Assembly (NCBI GenBank): GCA_017549325.1
Contig: JAFYVA010000044.1
Coordinates: 22,761-86,760, forward strand
DNA: 64,000 bases
DNA from: Oscillospiraceae bacterium
GTDB lineage: Bacteria; Bacillota_A; Clostridia; Oscillospirales; Oscillospiraceae
Direction of reading: 5' to 3'
Position numbers and translations under genes: made by a program. Position 1 is the stretch's first letter; each line of letters starts with the position of its first letter. Of this stretch, positions 16,422 through 25,863 are shown piece after piece. The notes under the pieces were generated by a model that did no database searches, had not been told where the DNA came from, and saw only the letters and a list, made by a program, of their open reading frames with translations.

Positions 16422-17537
16422 ATGAATCCGTTTGAGAATGTGAAGAAGAACTTCGGCTTTGGCTGTATGCGCCTGCCCATGGTGGACGGCGAGGTGGACT
16501 GCGCGGAGTTCACCAGAATGGTGGATGCCTTTTTGGAGGCGGGCTTTAACTATTTTGATACCGCCCACGGCTATCTGGACGGCAAGAGCGAAACGGCACT
16601 GAAGACGTGCCTCACCTCCCGCTATCCCCGTGAGAAGTATATCCTGACCAACAAGCTCTCCACCAACTTTTTCGAGACCAACGAGGAGATCCGTCCGCTG
16701 TTTGCCGGCCAGTTGGAGGCCTGCGGTGTGGAGTATTTTGATTTCTATCTGATGCACGCCCAGAATGCCGAGCGGTTCGTCAAGTATAAGAATTGCCGCG
16801 CCTATGAGACGGCGCTGGAACTGAAGGAGGAGGGCCTCATCCGTCATCTGGGCCTTTCCTTCCACGATAAGGCTGACGTGCTGGATCAGATCCTCACCGA
16901 GTATCCTCAGGTAGAGGCAGTGCAGCTCCAACTCAACTATGTGGATATGGAAGATCCCCTGGTGGAGAGCCGGAAGTGTCTGGAGGTCTGCCGTAAGCAC
17001 GGCAAACCCGTTATCGTGATGGAGCCGGTGAAGGGCGGCGCACTGGTGAAGCTGCCGGAGGACGCCCAGCAGGTGTTTACTGCGCTCGGCGGTGGCAGCA
17101 ATGCCTCCTATGCCATTCGTTTCGCCGCGTCCCAGGAGGGGGTCGCGATGGTGCTCTCCGGTATGGGCAGCATGGCCATGATGGAGGATAACGTCAGCTT
17201 CATGCAGGAGTTCCGTCCTCTTGACGAGGGCGAGCAGGCAGCAGTAACGAAGGTCTGCGATATCTTCAACTCTCTTGGCGGCATTTCCTGCACGGCCTGC
17301 CGCTACTGCACCGAGGTCTGCCCCAAGGGCATTCCCATCCCTGACTTCTTTATGTGCATGAACGGCAAGGTGCGCTTTGACGATCCCGGCGCCACCTTCT
17401 TCTACCATGAGTTGCGAAAGAATACCGGTGTCAGCGCCGCAGACTGCATCGAGTGCGGTGCCTGCGAAAACGCCTGCCCGCAGCATTTGGAGATTCGTTC
17501 GCTGCTCAAAGATGTTGCCGCCGCCTTTGGCGAGTGA
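16422..17537 (+). CDS. aldo/keto reductase with C-terminal ferredoxin-type iron-sulfur domain
   Basis: This is a 371-residue fusion. Residues 1-275 form an aldo/keto reductase barrel (NFGFGCMRLP, FNYFDTAHGY with the catalytic Tyr, YFDFYLMHA). Residues 285-355 hold two cluster motifs, CTACRYCTEVCPKGIP and CIECGACENACPQHL, each binding one 4Fe-4S cluster. The family is common in anaerobes and is thought to pass electrons between ferredoxin and a carbonyl substrate, though substrates are mostly unknown. It sits between the amidohydrolase and a Cys-rich DUF1847 protein, 16 bases upstream of the latter, suggesting one transcription unit. Confidence 0.93.
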   Translation: MNPFENVKKNFGFGCMRLPMVDGEVDCAEFTRMVDAFLEAGFNYFDTAHGYLDGKSETALKTCLTSRYPREKYILTNKLSTNFFETNEEIRPLFAGQLEACGVEYFDFYLMHAQNAERFVKYKNCRAYETALELKEEGLIRHLGLSFHDKADVLDQILTEYPQVEAVQLQLNYVDMEDPLVESRKCLEVCRKHGKPVIVMEPVKGGALVKLPEDAQQVFTALGGGSNASYAIRFAASQEGVAMVLSGMGSMAMMEDNVSFMQEFRPLDEGEQAAVTKVCDIFNSLGGISCTACRYCTEVCPKGIPIPDFFMCMNGKVRFDDPGATFFYHELRKNTGVSAADCIECGACENACPQHLEIRSLLKDVAAAFGE

Positions 17538-17552
17538 GAAGGAAAAAAGAGA

Positions 17553-18194
17553 ATGGACGAGAAGAAGACACCCTGCCTCTCCTGCGTAGATTGCCACGTA
17601 TACCACTGCCACTACCAAAACAGCCACTATCCCGAGTTCTGCCTGACCACCAACATGAATCAGGAGACCTACAAGCGCGCGATGGATGCCCTCAACGGTG
17701 AGGATAACCGCGTTGCCGTGGCGGCGGCGCAGGTAGAGTATGAAGGCTACGGTAAGCGCACCCGCGTGGAAGAAGTGATCCAGTTTGCCAAGAAACTGGG
17801 AGCGAAAAAGCTGGGCATCGCCACCTGCCTCGGCCTTATCGAGGAGTCCCGCACGCTTACCAAGATCCTGCGGATCAACGGCTTTGAGGTCTATGGCGTG
17901 GTGTGCAAATGCGGCGCAACGCCCAAGACGGACATCGGCATTCCTGCCGAGTGTGATGCGGTGGGTGCGAATATGTGCAACCCCGTGCTGCAGGCGGAGC
18001 TGCTGAATGATGCCGGTACAGAGCTGAACCTTATTATGGGTCTGTGTGTGGGGCACGACAGCCTCTTTATCAAGCACTCCAACGCCCTTTGCACCAACGT
18101 GGTGACGAAAGATCGCGTGCTGGGTCACAACCCCGCTGCGGCCCTCTACACCTCGGGTATGTATTACCAGCGTCTTTTTAAAGAGCAGGAGTAA
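17553..18194 (+). CDS. DUF1847 family Cys-rich metal-binding protein
   Basis: The 213 residues begin with a Cys/His-rich stretch, CLSCVDCHVYHCHYQN (8-23), a plausible metal or iron-sulfur site. A Rossmann-like region follows with KKLGIATCLGLIEESRTL and VVCKCGATPKTDIG. More Cys occur at NMCNP, LCVGHDS and ALCTNV. The arrangement matches DUF1847, whose function is not established. Its position directly after the iron-sulfur aldo/keto reductase suggests a redox or metal-related partner. It ends at a strong terminator. Confidence 0.8.
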   Translation: MDEKKTPCLSCVDCHVYHCHYQNSHYPEFCLTTNMNQETYKRAMDALNGEDNRVAVAAAQVEYEGYGKRTRVEEVIQFAKKLGAKKLGIATCLGLIEESRTLTKILRINGFEVYGVVCKCGATPKTDIGIPAECDAVGANMCNPVLQAELLNDAGTELNLIMGLCVGHDSLFIKHSNALCTNVVTKDRVLGHNPAAALYTSGMYYQRLFKEQE

Positions 18195-18206
18195 AAACAA
18201 ATGGGA

Positions 18207-18237
18207 GAACAGCCGCCTCGCGCGGCTGTTCTTTTTT
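18207..18237 (+). terminator. terminator after the DUF1847 gene
   Basis: The stem GAACAGCCGC/GCGGCTGTTC with a small loop is followed by CTTTTTTCTT. Confidence 0.9.
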
Positions 18238-18238
18238 C

Positions 18239-18267
18239 TTGAAAAAGGAAATTGAGTATGCTAAACT
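18239..18267 (+). promoter_or_regulatory. promoter of the GltS-type symporter gene
   Basis: TTGAAA (18239-18244) and TAAACT (18262-18267) are 17 bases apart. The first element begins right at the end of the preceding terminator. Confidence 0.55.
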
Positions 18268-18350
18268 GGAGAGCACAGTGGGTCGCAGACCTGCTTTTAC
18301 ATAGATGTTCCTACCCACAGAATTCCATATAGAATGGAGGGAATCCCATT

Positions 18351-19793
18351 ATGAACCATGCATCCGGTTGGGATTTTACAATGGCGAATTATGACGCCGT
18401 TTGGGCGTTTATGGTGCAGCTTGGATTGCTGCTTTTGTTCCTGGTGCTGGGTAATGTGTTGCGCCGTACCATCCCCCTGTTCCGCAAGTGCCTGATCCCC
18501 TCGGCACTGCTGGGTGGTGCGCTGTTGCTGATCGTGAATATCATTACCAAGCAGTTCGGTTTTACCATGGTGGATAACCGCCTTATGCAGGTGATCACCT
18601 ATCATTGTCTGGCCATCGGTTTTGCCGCCATGTCTCTTAAGACGGAAAAGAGTGCCCACAAGACCCGCAAAGCACAGGTAGTGGAGTTCGGCGCTCTGCA
18701 GGGCGGCACCTATATGCTGCAGGCCTTCGTCGGCCTCGGCATCACCGTGATTTTGTTCCTGCTGACCCGTTACGGTAAGAATGTTGTCTCCTATATTTGC
18801 GGCTTGATCCTGCCGTTGGCCTTTGGTCAGGGCCCGGGCAACGCTCTGAGCTGGGACATCAATTTTACCAACACCCCCGCAGCCCAGTTTGCCGGTAACG
18901 GCAGCTTCGGCCTGTCTCTGGCCTCCATCGGCTTTGTGGTGGCCTCTGTGTTTGGTGTGCTGTACATCAACATCCAGAAAAAGCGCGGTGATCTGAAAGT
19001 TCGCAGCGCCCGCCCCGACAACGGCCAGGTGGTCGATCAGACCAACCCCACCGGCAGCGAGATCCCCGACAATGAGTCGGTGGATAAGTTCACCCTGCAG
19101 GTCGGTTTCGTGGCGTTGGCCTACGCCATCGCCTTTGGCTTTATGTATCTGCTAGGCATCCTGTCCGATTTTACCAACAGCATTGCCTGGGGTTTTAACT
19201 TCCTGTGGGCCTCTCTGGCGGCCATGCTCATCAAGTTCATTGTCAAGCATCTGCGCCGCAGCAATGTGATGCACCGCGACTACATCAACAACTATCAGAT
19301 GGACCGCGTTTCCGGCTTCGCCTTCGATATGATGATCGTGGCCGGTGTGGCGGCTATTGAGATCAACGATATCAAGAACTACATCCTGCCCATCGTGATC
19401 CTCAGCCTCGTCGGTACGCTGGTCACCCGTGTGTATATCCGCGCCGTGGCCAAGGAGTGCTTCCCCGGTCTGGAGCACGAGTTCTTCCTCATGTGCTTCG
19501 GCACCCTCACGGGCACTGCCTCCAACGGCATGATCCTGATGAAAGAGGTGGATCCCGGCCTGCGCACCCCCGTGTCCAGCCTGTACATCCTGTCCAACTT
19601 CCCGGCCATGGTGATGATCGCACCGCTGCTGTTCCTGTTGGGCTTTGCCGGTCAGTCCCTGACCAACGCCCTCATCGCCTGCGGTATCTTCTTTGTGCTG
19701 TGGGTAGTTTATTCCATCTATCTCTTCCGCCGCCGCATCTTTAAGAAGAAGTATAACGGTGCCACGGCAGAAGCGTGGACGGAAGAGGAATAA
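18351..19793 (+). CDS. sodium/glutamate symporter family protein
   Basis: This is a 480-residue membrane protein with about ten to twelve hydrophobic helices. The order and motifs resemble GltS sodium:glutamate symporters: IPSALLGGALLLIV, VSYICGLILPLAFGQGPGNA and the second-half FGTLTGTASNGMILM, the two inverted re-entrant loop regions. It is longer than E. coli GltS (about 400) because of a hydrophilic central loop (about 205-240) and a charged C-terminus. The AATGGAGGG site precedes the ATG. Uptake of glutamate is a family-based guess; other acidic substrates are possible. Confidence 0.85.
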   Translation: MNHASGWDFTMANYDAVWAFMVQLGLLLLFLVLGNVLRRTIPLFRKCLIPSALLGGALLLIVNIITKQFGFTMVDNRLMQVITYHCLAIGFAAMSLKTEKSAHKTRKAQVVEFGALQGGTYMLQAFVGLGITVILFLLTRYGKNVVSYICGLILPLAFGQGPGNALSWDINFTNTPAAQFAGNGSFGLSLASIGFVVASVFGVLYINIQKKRGDLKVRSARPDNGQVVDQTNPTGSEIPDNESVDKFTLQVGFVALAYAIAFGFMYLLGILSDFTNSIAWGFNFLWASLAAMLIKFIVKHLRRSNVMHRDYINNYQMDRVSGFAFDMMIVAGVAAIEINDIKNYILPIVILSLVGTLVTRVYIRAVAKECFPGLEHEFFLMCFGTLTGTASNGMILMKEVDPGLRTPVSSLYILSNFPAMVMIAPLLFLLGFAGQSLTNALIACGIFFVLWVVYSIYLFRRRIFKKKYNGATAEAWTEEE

Positions 19794-19810
19794 AATACGA
19801 CCATTCCAAT

Positions 19811-19844
19811 AAAAAAACAGACACCTTCGGGTGTCTGTTTTTTT
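19811..19844. terminator. bidirectional terminator between gltS-type gene and response regulator
   Basis: The stem AAAACAGACACC/GGTGTCTGTTTT around TTCG is flanked by long A and T runs and serves the two convergent genes. Confidence 0.9.
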
Positions 19845-19846
19845 GC

Positions 19847-21427
19847 TTATTCACCTTTTTTGTGAAGCTTGCGGTAGTCCATGGGACTGAGCTGATGTGC
19901 CGCGCGGAAGGCATCTGCGAACCGACGGCTGTTGTTGTAGCCCACCTGCTGGGCGATCTCATAGGTTTTCATGTCGGTGTCCAGCACCAGATGAAGGGCC
20001 TGTTCCATCCGCACGCGGGTGAGATAGGCCTTGTAGTTCTGGCCCGTTTCGGCCTTGAAATAGGCGCTGAAATAGTGGGGGCTGACGCAGGCCACCTCTG
20101 CCAGCGTTTTCAGAGACAATTCTTCGGCGTAGTGTTCCTGAATATACTTTTGCGCCCGCACGATGTCAGCAGTACTGCGGCGGCTGGCGGCTTTATATAC
20201 ATCCGGAAGCAACTCACGATAGTAGTCCAGTACTGCCTGGCGCAGTGCCTCGAAAGTGTCACAACTTTCCAACAGATGCTGCAGCGAATCCTGCCGCTCG
20301 GCAAAGCTGCCGGGAAGGAGGCGGTTGGCGTAGAGCTGCTGGCACAGATTGCCGGAGAAAATCATGGTGCGGTTATAGGTGGCCACACGGTTGTTGTAGT
20401 GCAGGTCGGCGATAATGTCCAAAACCTGCTCCACATCCTGTTCCAGTGTGCCGGTTTTAGCCACGATATTTTCAAATACCTGCTTTACCGCCGCATCAAA
20501 GTCCTCGTTGGTGTAGGTGGGGGTGTGGGGTGTGCCGTCCCAGTGGAGGATCTGACACTGGTCAAAGTAGTACAGGTCAAAGGCGCGGGCGGCGTCCTCA
20601 TAGGTGCGCATCAGTTCCTCGGCGCTGTGGCATAGGCGCCCCACACCTACGCGGAGAGTGTAGCCTGTTTTAGCTCCCGTACGATCCATAGCGGCGGTGA
20701 GGATGGCGTCAATATCTTCGCCGGGGGAGAAGATACCCATCAGGCAGGCGCGGTTTTCCTCTTTGCGGAGGAAGCAGCCGTAGCCGTCCCGCTCCAGATC
20801 GTCCCGCACCGTGTTAAAGGCCACGAAGGTCTGTAGCAAACGCCGCTCATAGGGGAGCTGCTCCAGCTGATGAACGCTTTCGCGGCTCAAACCGAAGCAA
20901 AGACCGGCAAAGACAGGGGAGTCCTTACCGCCCAACAAGGAAGTAAAGCTCTGGTAAAGATCGGTGCCCATGAACTCGTGACCCTCGGTTAGCTGAGCGA
21001 AGAAGTCCTGCATAGGCAGGGGGGTGTGTCGGAACAGTGCTGCTGTAGAGCTGTCAGCCATGAGACCCAGCGCCTTGCGCACTGCTTTTTCCAGCGCTTC
21101 AGAGGATACGGGCTTGAGGAGATACTCCACGGCACCGCCGGAGAGGGCCTGACGCACATATTCAAACTCTTCATAGCTGCTGACGAAAATGAATTTTGGT
21201 GCATCCGGTCCGCTTTTGTGGCGAGCCAACAGATCCAGACCAGAGAGACCGGGCATGCGGATGTCGGTAACCACCAGGTCGGGCCGCGTCTCTAGAATCA
21301 TCTGTTCAGCCTGTGTGCCATCCAGCGCTTCGCCCACCACCTCAATGTCCAGCGCTTCCCAATCAATGAGGCGGCGCAGGCCGCGGAGGATTAGATTTTC
21401 GTCATCTGCCAGCAGTACTTTCCACAT
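19847..21427 (-). CDS. YesN-type AraC family response regulator
   Basis: This is a transcription factor of 526 residues. The N-terminal receiver domain (1-120) has DDEN (9-12), the phosphate-acceptor Asp55 in VVTDIRMPG and Lys105 in YLLKP. A middle domain of about 300 residues follows, then a C-terminal AraC HTH pair (about 425-526: LSLKTLAEVACVSPHYFSAY and YEIAQQVGYNNSRRFADAFR). The family usually activates nearby carbohydrate-uptake operons when phosphorylated by a YesM-type kinase. The gene overlaps the kinase gene by 26 bases. The divergent ABC-transporter operon (24784 onward) is the obvious candidate target. Confidence 0.93.
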   Translation of the reverse strand: MWKVLLADDENLILRGLRRLIDWEALDIEVVGEALDGTQAEQMILETRPDLVVTDIRMPGLSGLDLLARHKSGPDAPKFIFVSSYEEFEYVRQALSGGAVEYLLKPVSSEALEKAVRKALGLMADSSTAALFRHTPLPMQDFFAQLTEGHEFMGTDLYQSFTSLLGGKDSPVFAGLCFGLSRESVHQLEQLPYERRLLQTFVAFNTVRDDLERDGYGCFLRKEENRACLMGIFSPGEDIDAILTAAMDRTGAKTGYTLRVGVGRLCHSAEELMRTYEDAARAFDLYYFDQCQILHWDGTPHTPTYTNEDFDAAVKQVFENIVAKTGTLEQDVEQVLDIIADLHYNNRVATYNRTMIFSGNLCQQLYANRLLPGSFAERQDSLQHLLESCDTFEALRQAVLDYYRELLPDVYKAASRRSTADIVRAQKYIQEHYAEELSLKTLAEVACVSPHYFSAYFKAETGQNYKAYLTRVRMEQALHLVLDTDMKTYEIAQQVGYNNSRRFADAFRAAHQLSPMDYRKLHKKGE

Positions 21428-23222
21428 GGGGATCCTCCTCTCTCCAAACAGGCAGGCGGATGGTTACCACCACGCCCATGTTCTCGTCGCTGTCGATGGT
21501 AAAGCCGTATTCGCTGCCGCAGTTGATTTTGATGCGGTCATAGGTGTTTTTCATGCCGACGCTGACGATGCCGGCCTCGTCCTGTGCGCCAATAGGCGAG
21601 TTTTCCAGGAACTGACGAATGTGGGCAAGTCGCTTGCTGTCAATGGGAAGTCCGTCGTTAAAGACCATAATCTGCAGCACCTCGCCGATGCGGGCGGCGT
21701 CAATCAGGATCGTGCCGCCGCCGCGTTTTTCCTTCAAGCCGTGCTTGACGGCGTTTTCCACAAAGGGCTGCAGCAGTAATGAGGGGACAAATAGGCCCAG
21801 ATCGCGATCTTCGACTTCGATACGGATGCGGATTTGTCCCTCCGAGCGGATGCTCATCAAATAGCCGTATTCCTGCGTGATGTCCAGCTCTTGCCGCAGT
21901 GTGACACGCTTTTGGTGGTTGCTCATCATGTGCCGCATTTGGCGGGAGAGACTTTCAATCAAACGAGCGGTTCGCTGGTCGCCGCTGTCCAAAGCGTTCA
22001 TGCGGATCATATCCAGCGTGTTGTAGAGATAGTGGGGCTGGATTTGCATTTTCAGCGCGTTGAGCTCAGCATCCCGCTGGAGAATCTGGGCCATATACAC
22101 CTCGTCAACGGTGCTGCGGAGTTCTTCCACCATTTGGTTGAAGCCGTTTCCCAGATATTCCATTTCGTCTCCGCTGTGGATGTCTACCCGTGCCGTCAGA
22201 TTGCCGCTGCGCACTTCTTCCATGGCGCGTTTGAGTTGGCGGGCAGGCGTACTGATACGGCCGCTGAACAGAAGACTCACCGTCAGTACCAGCACCACCG
22301 CGAAGAACAGCAGCAGGGCGAAGTAGGTGCGGTTTGAGGTGTGAATGCTGTAGAGTTCGCTGCGGTCAAACGAGACCACCAGAGAATACGGCACGGTGCC
22401 GATCGGCTGATAATATACGGTGTAGTCGCCTTCGGTGAAGCTGCCGCTTTCGGCAGCGAGATTCTCGGGAAGCAGCTGTTCGTTTTCCGGATAAAGTTGG
22501 TAGACTGCGCTGCCGGTATCGTGTGCAACGATGGTGACGTTGCCGCCGGCGCCCAGCTGCAGCGTTGCGAGCAGCTCGTCCAAAGCCTCGGTGCGCAGAT
22601 CAATATACAGCGTGCCCAGAGAGACGGTGCTTACCGCGTAGAGCGAGCGGGTGTCCATATAATTGCGTCCCAGCGTCAGTACGCGGTCGGAAGAGCCGCT
22701 GCACCACTCTCCTTCGTTGGCAACGGGGAGGATGCAGAGTTGACGCAGATCATCACCGACGGCAGCAGGCGTGGTGTGTCGGGCGGTGGACGTCAGACGC
22801 AGCGCCTTTTGCTGACTATAAAAGCGGCTGTAGGTGGTGCCATCGGGGCGGACAAAGTAGGCGGCAGATATCGAGGAATCTGTCTGCAGCAATCGCTCCA
22901 GCATTGATCCGACGGCGTTTTGCCGCTCACTTTCCGGAAGTGTGTCCCGTTCGAGAATTTCCCAAAGGGCGTTGTACGAACCGGTGGAGTAGTCATAAAG
23001 CAAACTCATGGAGGAGTCGATGCTCTCTACCAGCGCGCATACCTTGTTGTGGGCGAAGAAGTTGGCCTCCTGCATGTTGCTTTCGATGGTGCGCTGGGCG
23101 GTGTTTTCGTAGCTGCGCATCAAAATAAGGCAGACCAACAGCAGCGGCAGTACGCCGATCACCAGAAAGGCTAAGGCCAGCTTCTGAAAAGTAGATTGCG
23201 GTTTGAGAAAATTACGGCGCAT
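21402..23222 (-). CDS. YesM-type sensor histidine kinase
   Basis: This is a 606-residue membrane kinase. Seen: a transmembrane helix at about 15-35, an extracellular sensor region of about 260 residues, a second helix at about 300-320, HAMP at about 320-372, and the phospho-accepting His397 in QIQPHYLYNTLDMIR. The ATPase domain has PSLLLQPFVENAVKHGL and GIVSVGMKNTYDRI. ATG 23222 is chosen because AGGAGGTGGC lies just before it. It overlaps the upstream binding-protein gene by 11 bases and the downstream regulator by 26, so the three are translated as one unit. Confidence 0.94.
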   Translation of the reverse strand: MRRNFLKPQSTFQKLALAFLVIGVLPLLLVCLILMRSYENTAQRTIESNMQEANFFAHNKVCALVESIDSSMSLLYDYSTGSYNALWEILERDTLPESERQNAVGSMLERLLQTDSSISAAYFVRPDGTTYSRFYSQQKALRLTSTARHTTPAAVGDDLRQLCILPVANEGEWCSGSSDRVLTLGRNYMDTRSLYAVSTVSLGTLYIDLRTEALDELLATLQLGAGGNVTIVAHDTGSAVYQLYPENEQLLPENLAAESGSFTEGDYTVYYQPIGTVPYSLVVSFDRSELYSIHTSNRTYFALLLFFAVVLVLTVSLLFSGRISTPARQLKRAMEEVRSGNLTARVDIHSGDEMEYLGNGFNQMVEELRSTVDEVYMAQILQRDAELNALKMQIQPHYLYNTLDMIRMNALDSGDQRTARLIESLSRQMRHMMSNHQKRVTLRQELDITQEYGYLMSIRSEGQIRIRIEVEDRDLGLFVPSLLLQPFVENAVKHGLKEKRGGGTILIDAARIGEVLQIMVFNDGLPIDSKRLAHIRQFLENSPIGAQDEAGIVSVGMKNTYDRIKINCGSEYGFTIDSDENMGVVVTIRLPVWREEDPHVESTAGR

Positions 23223-24519
23223 ATGCCACCTCCTGTGCCAGTGCCTCGCGCCAATATTCATTTGCTGCGGCCTGCGTCTGCGCTACCGTCAGTTCTCCGG
23301 AGCACATACGGCTGATCAGCGTCAGGAGGTTCTTTTCGAAGCCGGGAGGTGTGTTTTCGTCGCCCACATAAGCGTGGATGCGCTGATCGGCATTGGTGCG
23401 GTCCACGTTTACTTTTTGCAGCAGCGTGTGGGAGGGAAGGCGATCGCGGCTGCGGTCGTTGAGCATGGAAAACCCGGCCATTGCCGTATAGATCTCCTCG
23501 TAGAGTCCTTCGGAGTAGAAGAAGGAGAGGAAGGAAACGGCGGCCTCATAGCGTGCCGGATCGGCGGCGCAATCGGCCGTTACCGTCCAGAACACGTCAA
23601 GGCTCTCACCGGCCACGACGACACCGTCTTCATTGGGGAGATAAAACCAACCCAGCTCCAGCGCGGGATTCTGCGACAGTACGTCGGGGATCATCCAGGA
23701 GCCGGAAAAGACCATGGCCACCTGTTCCTCCGCCATCAAATAGGACAAAGAGCCGTCGGGGGTGGAGGGCCAGCTCTCATCCACGAATCCCATGGCAAAC
23801 AGCTCGTTGAGATGCGTCAGCATCGTGGTGATCAGCGGATCGCTCCAATCCCGCTCGCCGGAAGAGCACTGGGCGAGGAAGTCCGGTTCGGCACTGAGAA
23901 TATCGGCGCGGAGGAAGTAGTTCATCCAGTGCTCAAAGTGCCACAGATCCTTGCCGCCCACGCCCAGCGGTGTGACGCCGTTGTCTTTCAGTGTGCGGCA
24001 CAGGGAGAGGAACTGCGCATAATTTTGGGGGACGGAGAGGCCAAGCCGGTCAAAAACCGCCTTGTTATAGATGATGCCGGCGGTGGTGCCCAGTGCGCAA
24101 ACACCGTAGGTATTACCTGCCACGGTGCAGGTGGTGTCCACCTGATTCGTCAGTGTCTCCGGCAGCGGGGCGATCAGTCCGCTTTCGGCCCATACATAGG
24201 GCTCTTTGATCTGCACCACATCGCCCAGCTCGTCCCGCGCGGCAAGGCGGAACAGAAGATCTTCATACACCGTGTCCTCATAGTAGATCTCGTACTGTAC
24301 GTCGATGTGCGCGTTTGCCTCCTCAAAGCGGCGGATGGCGTCTTCGACGCAGGCGTTCCACTGGCTGTTCTGATAAGCGTATACCAGCGTAATCGTTGTT
24401 TGCTCCGGGTCGGTATCACGGTGAGCGGATGTTGTATCGTCGCGTGAGAGGAACAGGAAAACAAGGACGCCTGCGCACAACACTGTGGCAATAATGCAAA
24501 AAAGCAGGCCTTTTTTCAT
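23212..24519 (-). CDS. membrane-anchored sugar-type solute-binding protein of a sensing system
   Basis: The 435 residues carry an N-terminal helix (about 5-25, no good lipobox, so probably a membrane anchor). They then show a family 1 solute-binding fold: VYAYQNSQWNACVEDAIRRF, an Asp/Tyr-rich middle and MVFSGSWMIPDVL. There are no permease or ATPase genes beside it; the next genes on the strand are the kinase and regulator. This suggests it presents ligand to the kinase rather than feeding a transporter. ATG 24519 follows GGAGGTG; an ATG four codons upstream lies inside that site. Confidence 0.85.
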   Translation of the reverse strand: MKKGLLFCIIATVLCAGVLVFLFLSRDDTTSAHRDTDPEQTTITLVYAYQNSQWNACVEDAIRRFEEANAHIDVQYEIYYEDTVYEDLLFRLAARDELGDVVQIKEPYVWAESGLIAPLPETLTNQVDTTCTVAGNTYGVCALGTTAGIIYNKAVFDRLGLSVPQNYAQFLSLCRTLKDNGVTPLGVGGKDLWHFEHWMNYFLRADILSAEPDFLAQCSSGERDWSDPLITTMLTHLNELFAMGFVDESWPSTPDGSLSYLMAEEQVAMVFSGSWMIPDVLSQNPALELGWFYLPNEDGVVVAGESLDVFWTVTADCAADPARYEAAVSFLSFFYSEGLYEEIYTAMAGFSMLNDRSRDRLPSHTLLQKVNVDRTNADQRIHAYVGDENTPPGFEKNLLTLISRMCSGELTVAQTQAAANEYWREALAQEVAYAP

Positions 24520-24783
24520 GCGCACCTCCATGGAAAGAAATTAGGATATAGTATCATCATAGCATATTGGATGGCGCTCGTCAAAGAAAATCCCACAGCC
24601 GTAAGGGAGAAGCTGTCGGTTTTTTTGAAAAAAGTGCCTTTTTTTGTGAACAGGTTCGATCGAGGTTGCCTTTTAAATGTATTAGTGGCAGAATAAGCGG
24701 GTAATGGCAAGAAAAGTTTGCTTCCGCGGCGTAAATCGCAAACGCGTGAAGCGCATTTGTTAAGACCAAGGAGAAAACCTCTT

Positions 24784-25830
24784 ATGAAAACGTTGTATGC
24801 ACAGGTAGAATACGGTAAAGTTACGCTGCAGGAGAAAGAGCTGCCCGCTCCCGGCCCCGGTCAGCTGCTGCTGAAGGCACACTACAGCACCATGAGCCCC
24901 GGCACCGAGCAGGCTCTGATGGGCGAGCACATCGTCCCCCTGCCCACCAGCGTGGGTTACAGTATGTGCGCCACCGTCGAGGAGATCGGCGAGGGCGTGG
25001 AGGGCTTCGAAGTGGGCGACGTGGTGGTCACCACCGGCGAGCACGCCCAGTACCTCATCATGGATGCGCTGAACTGCACCCCCGCCCCCAAGAACGTGGA
25101 CAAGGCACAGGCTGCTTTCTGGAATCTGGGCCATACCGGTCTGTACGCCGTGCGTCAGGCTGACATCAAGATGGGCGAGGCCTGCGTGGTGCAGGGCCAG
25201 GGCTTCGTGGGCGCTATGACTGCGCAGATGGCCCGTCTGGCCGGCGCTTGCCCCGTTATCATCACTTGCCACCACGACAACAAGCTGGAGGCCAGCAAGG
25301 CTGTGGGCGGCATTGACTACGCCATCAACACCAAGACCGACCCCGAGGGTTTGGAGAAGCTGCTGGATGAGCTGGGTCTGGAGATCCCCGTGTTCTTCGA
25401 GGCCACCGGCCAGCGCAGCGCCCTGCTGCAGGCTGCCAATCTGGTGGGTGAGCGCGGCCGCGTCATCATGATCTCCCAGTGCCACGGTCAGGATATGCCT
25501 CCTCTGGATGAGCCCCTGATGATGAAGGGTGCCAGCCTCATCGGTACCTACGTCAACTCCCGCCCCTTCGCTCTGCGCCGCGCCGATCTGGAGATCACCG
25601 GTGTGTGGCCCCCCGTGCTGAACACCAAGCTGCGCCGCTTCAACAGCCTCATGGGCAACACCGTGGACGAAGATATCCGCGTGTTCCTGAATATGCTGGC
25701 TTATGGCCGTCTCGACATCAGCCCCCTGATCTCTCACCGCTTCAACTATAAGCAGATGACCGAGGCCTATGAGATGGTGTGGAAGGGCGATCGCAGCCTG
25801 ACCGCCGGCCTCATCGAGTGGAATGACTAA
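24784..25830 (+). CDS. medium-chain dehydrogenase lacking the usual catalytic zinc Cys
   Basis: The 348 residues have the two-domain medium-chain dehydrogenase/reductase fold. There is a GroES-like part (1-130) with YSTMSPGTEQALMGEH where zinc alcohol dehydrogenases have a GxCGTD Cys ligand; here a Ser is in that place. A Rossmann part follows with VVQGQGFVGAMTAQMARL. Similar STxSxGTE proteins act on sugar- or polyol-like substrates, some without zinc. The structural-zinc Cys quartet is also absent. It heads an operon with a VOC protein, an ABC sugar transporter and a beta-helix protein. AAGGAG precedes the ATG at 24784. The substrate is unknown. Confidence 0.85.
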   Translation: MKTLYAQVEYGKVTLQEKELPAPGPGQLLLKAHYSTMSPGTEQALMGEHIVPLPTSVGYSMCATVEEIGEGVEGFEVGDVVVTTGEHAQYLIMDALNCTPAPKNVDKAQAAFWNLGHTGLYAVRQADIKMGEACVVQGQGFVGAMTAQMARLAGACPVIITCHHDNKLEASKAVGGIDYAINTKTDPEGLEKLLDELGLEIPVFFEATGQRSALLQAANLVGERGRVIMISQCHGQDMPPLDEPLMMKGASLIGTYVNSRPFALRRADLEITGVWPPVLNTKLRRFNSLMGNTVDEDIRVFLNMLAYGRLDISPLISHRFNYKQMTEAYEMVWKGDRSLTAGLIEWND

Positions 25831-25863
25831 GAAATACACCGATTACGATAAGGAGAACTGACG

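Noticed and set aside
24755..24770. TGTTAAGACCA, a near match to the FadR-type operator, before the dehydrogenase gene
   Set aside because: It differs by one base from the dyad, is not symmetric, and overlaps the ribosome site; likely chance.
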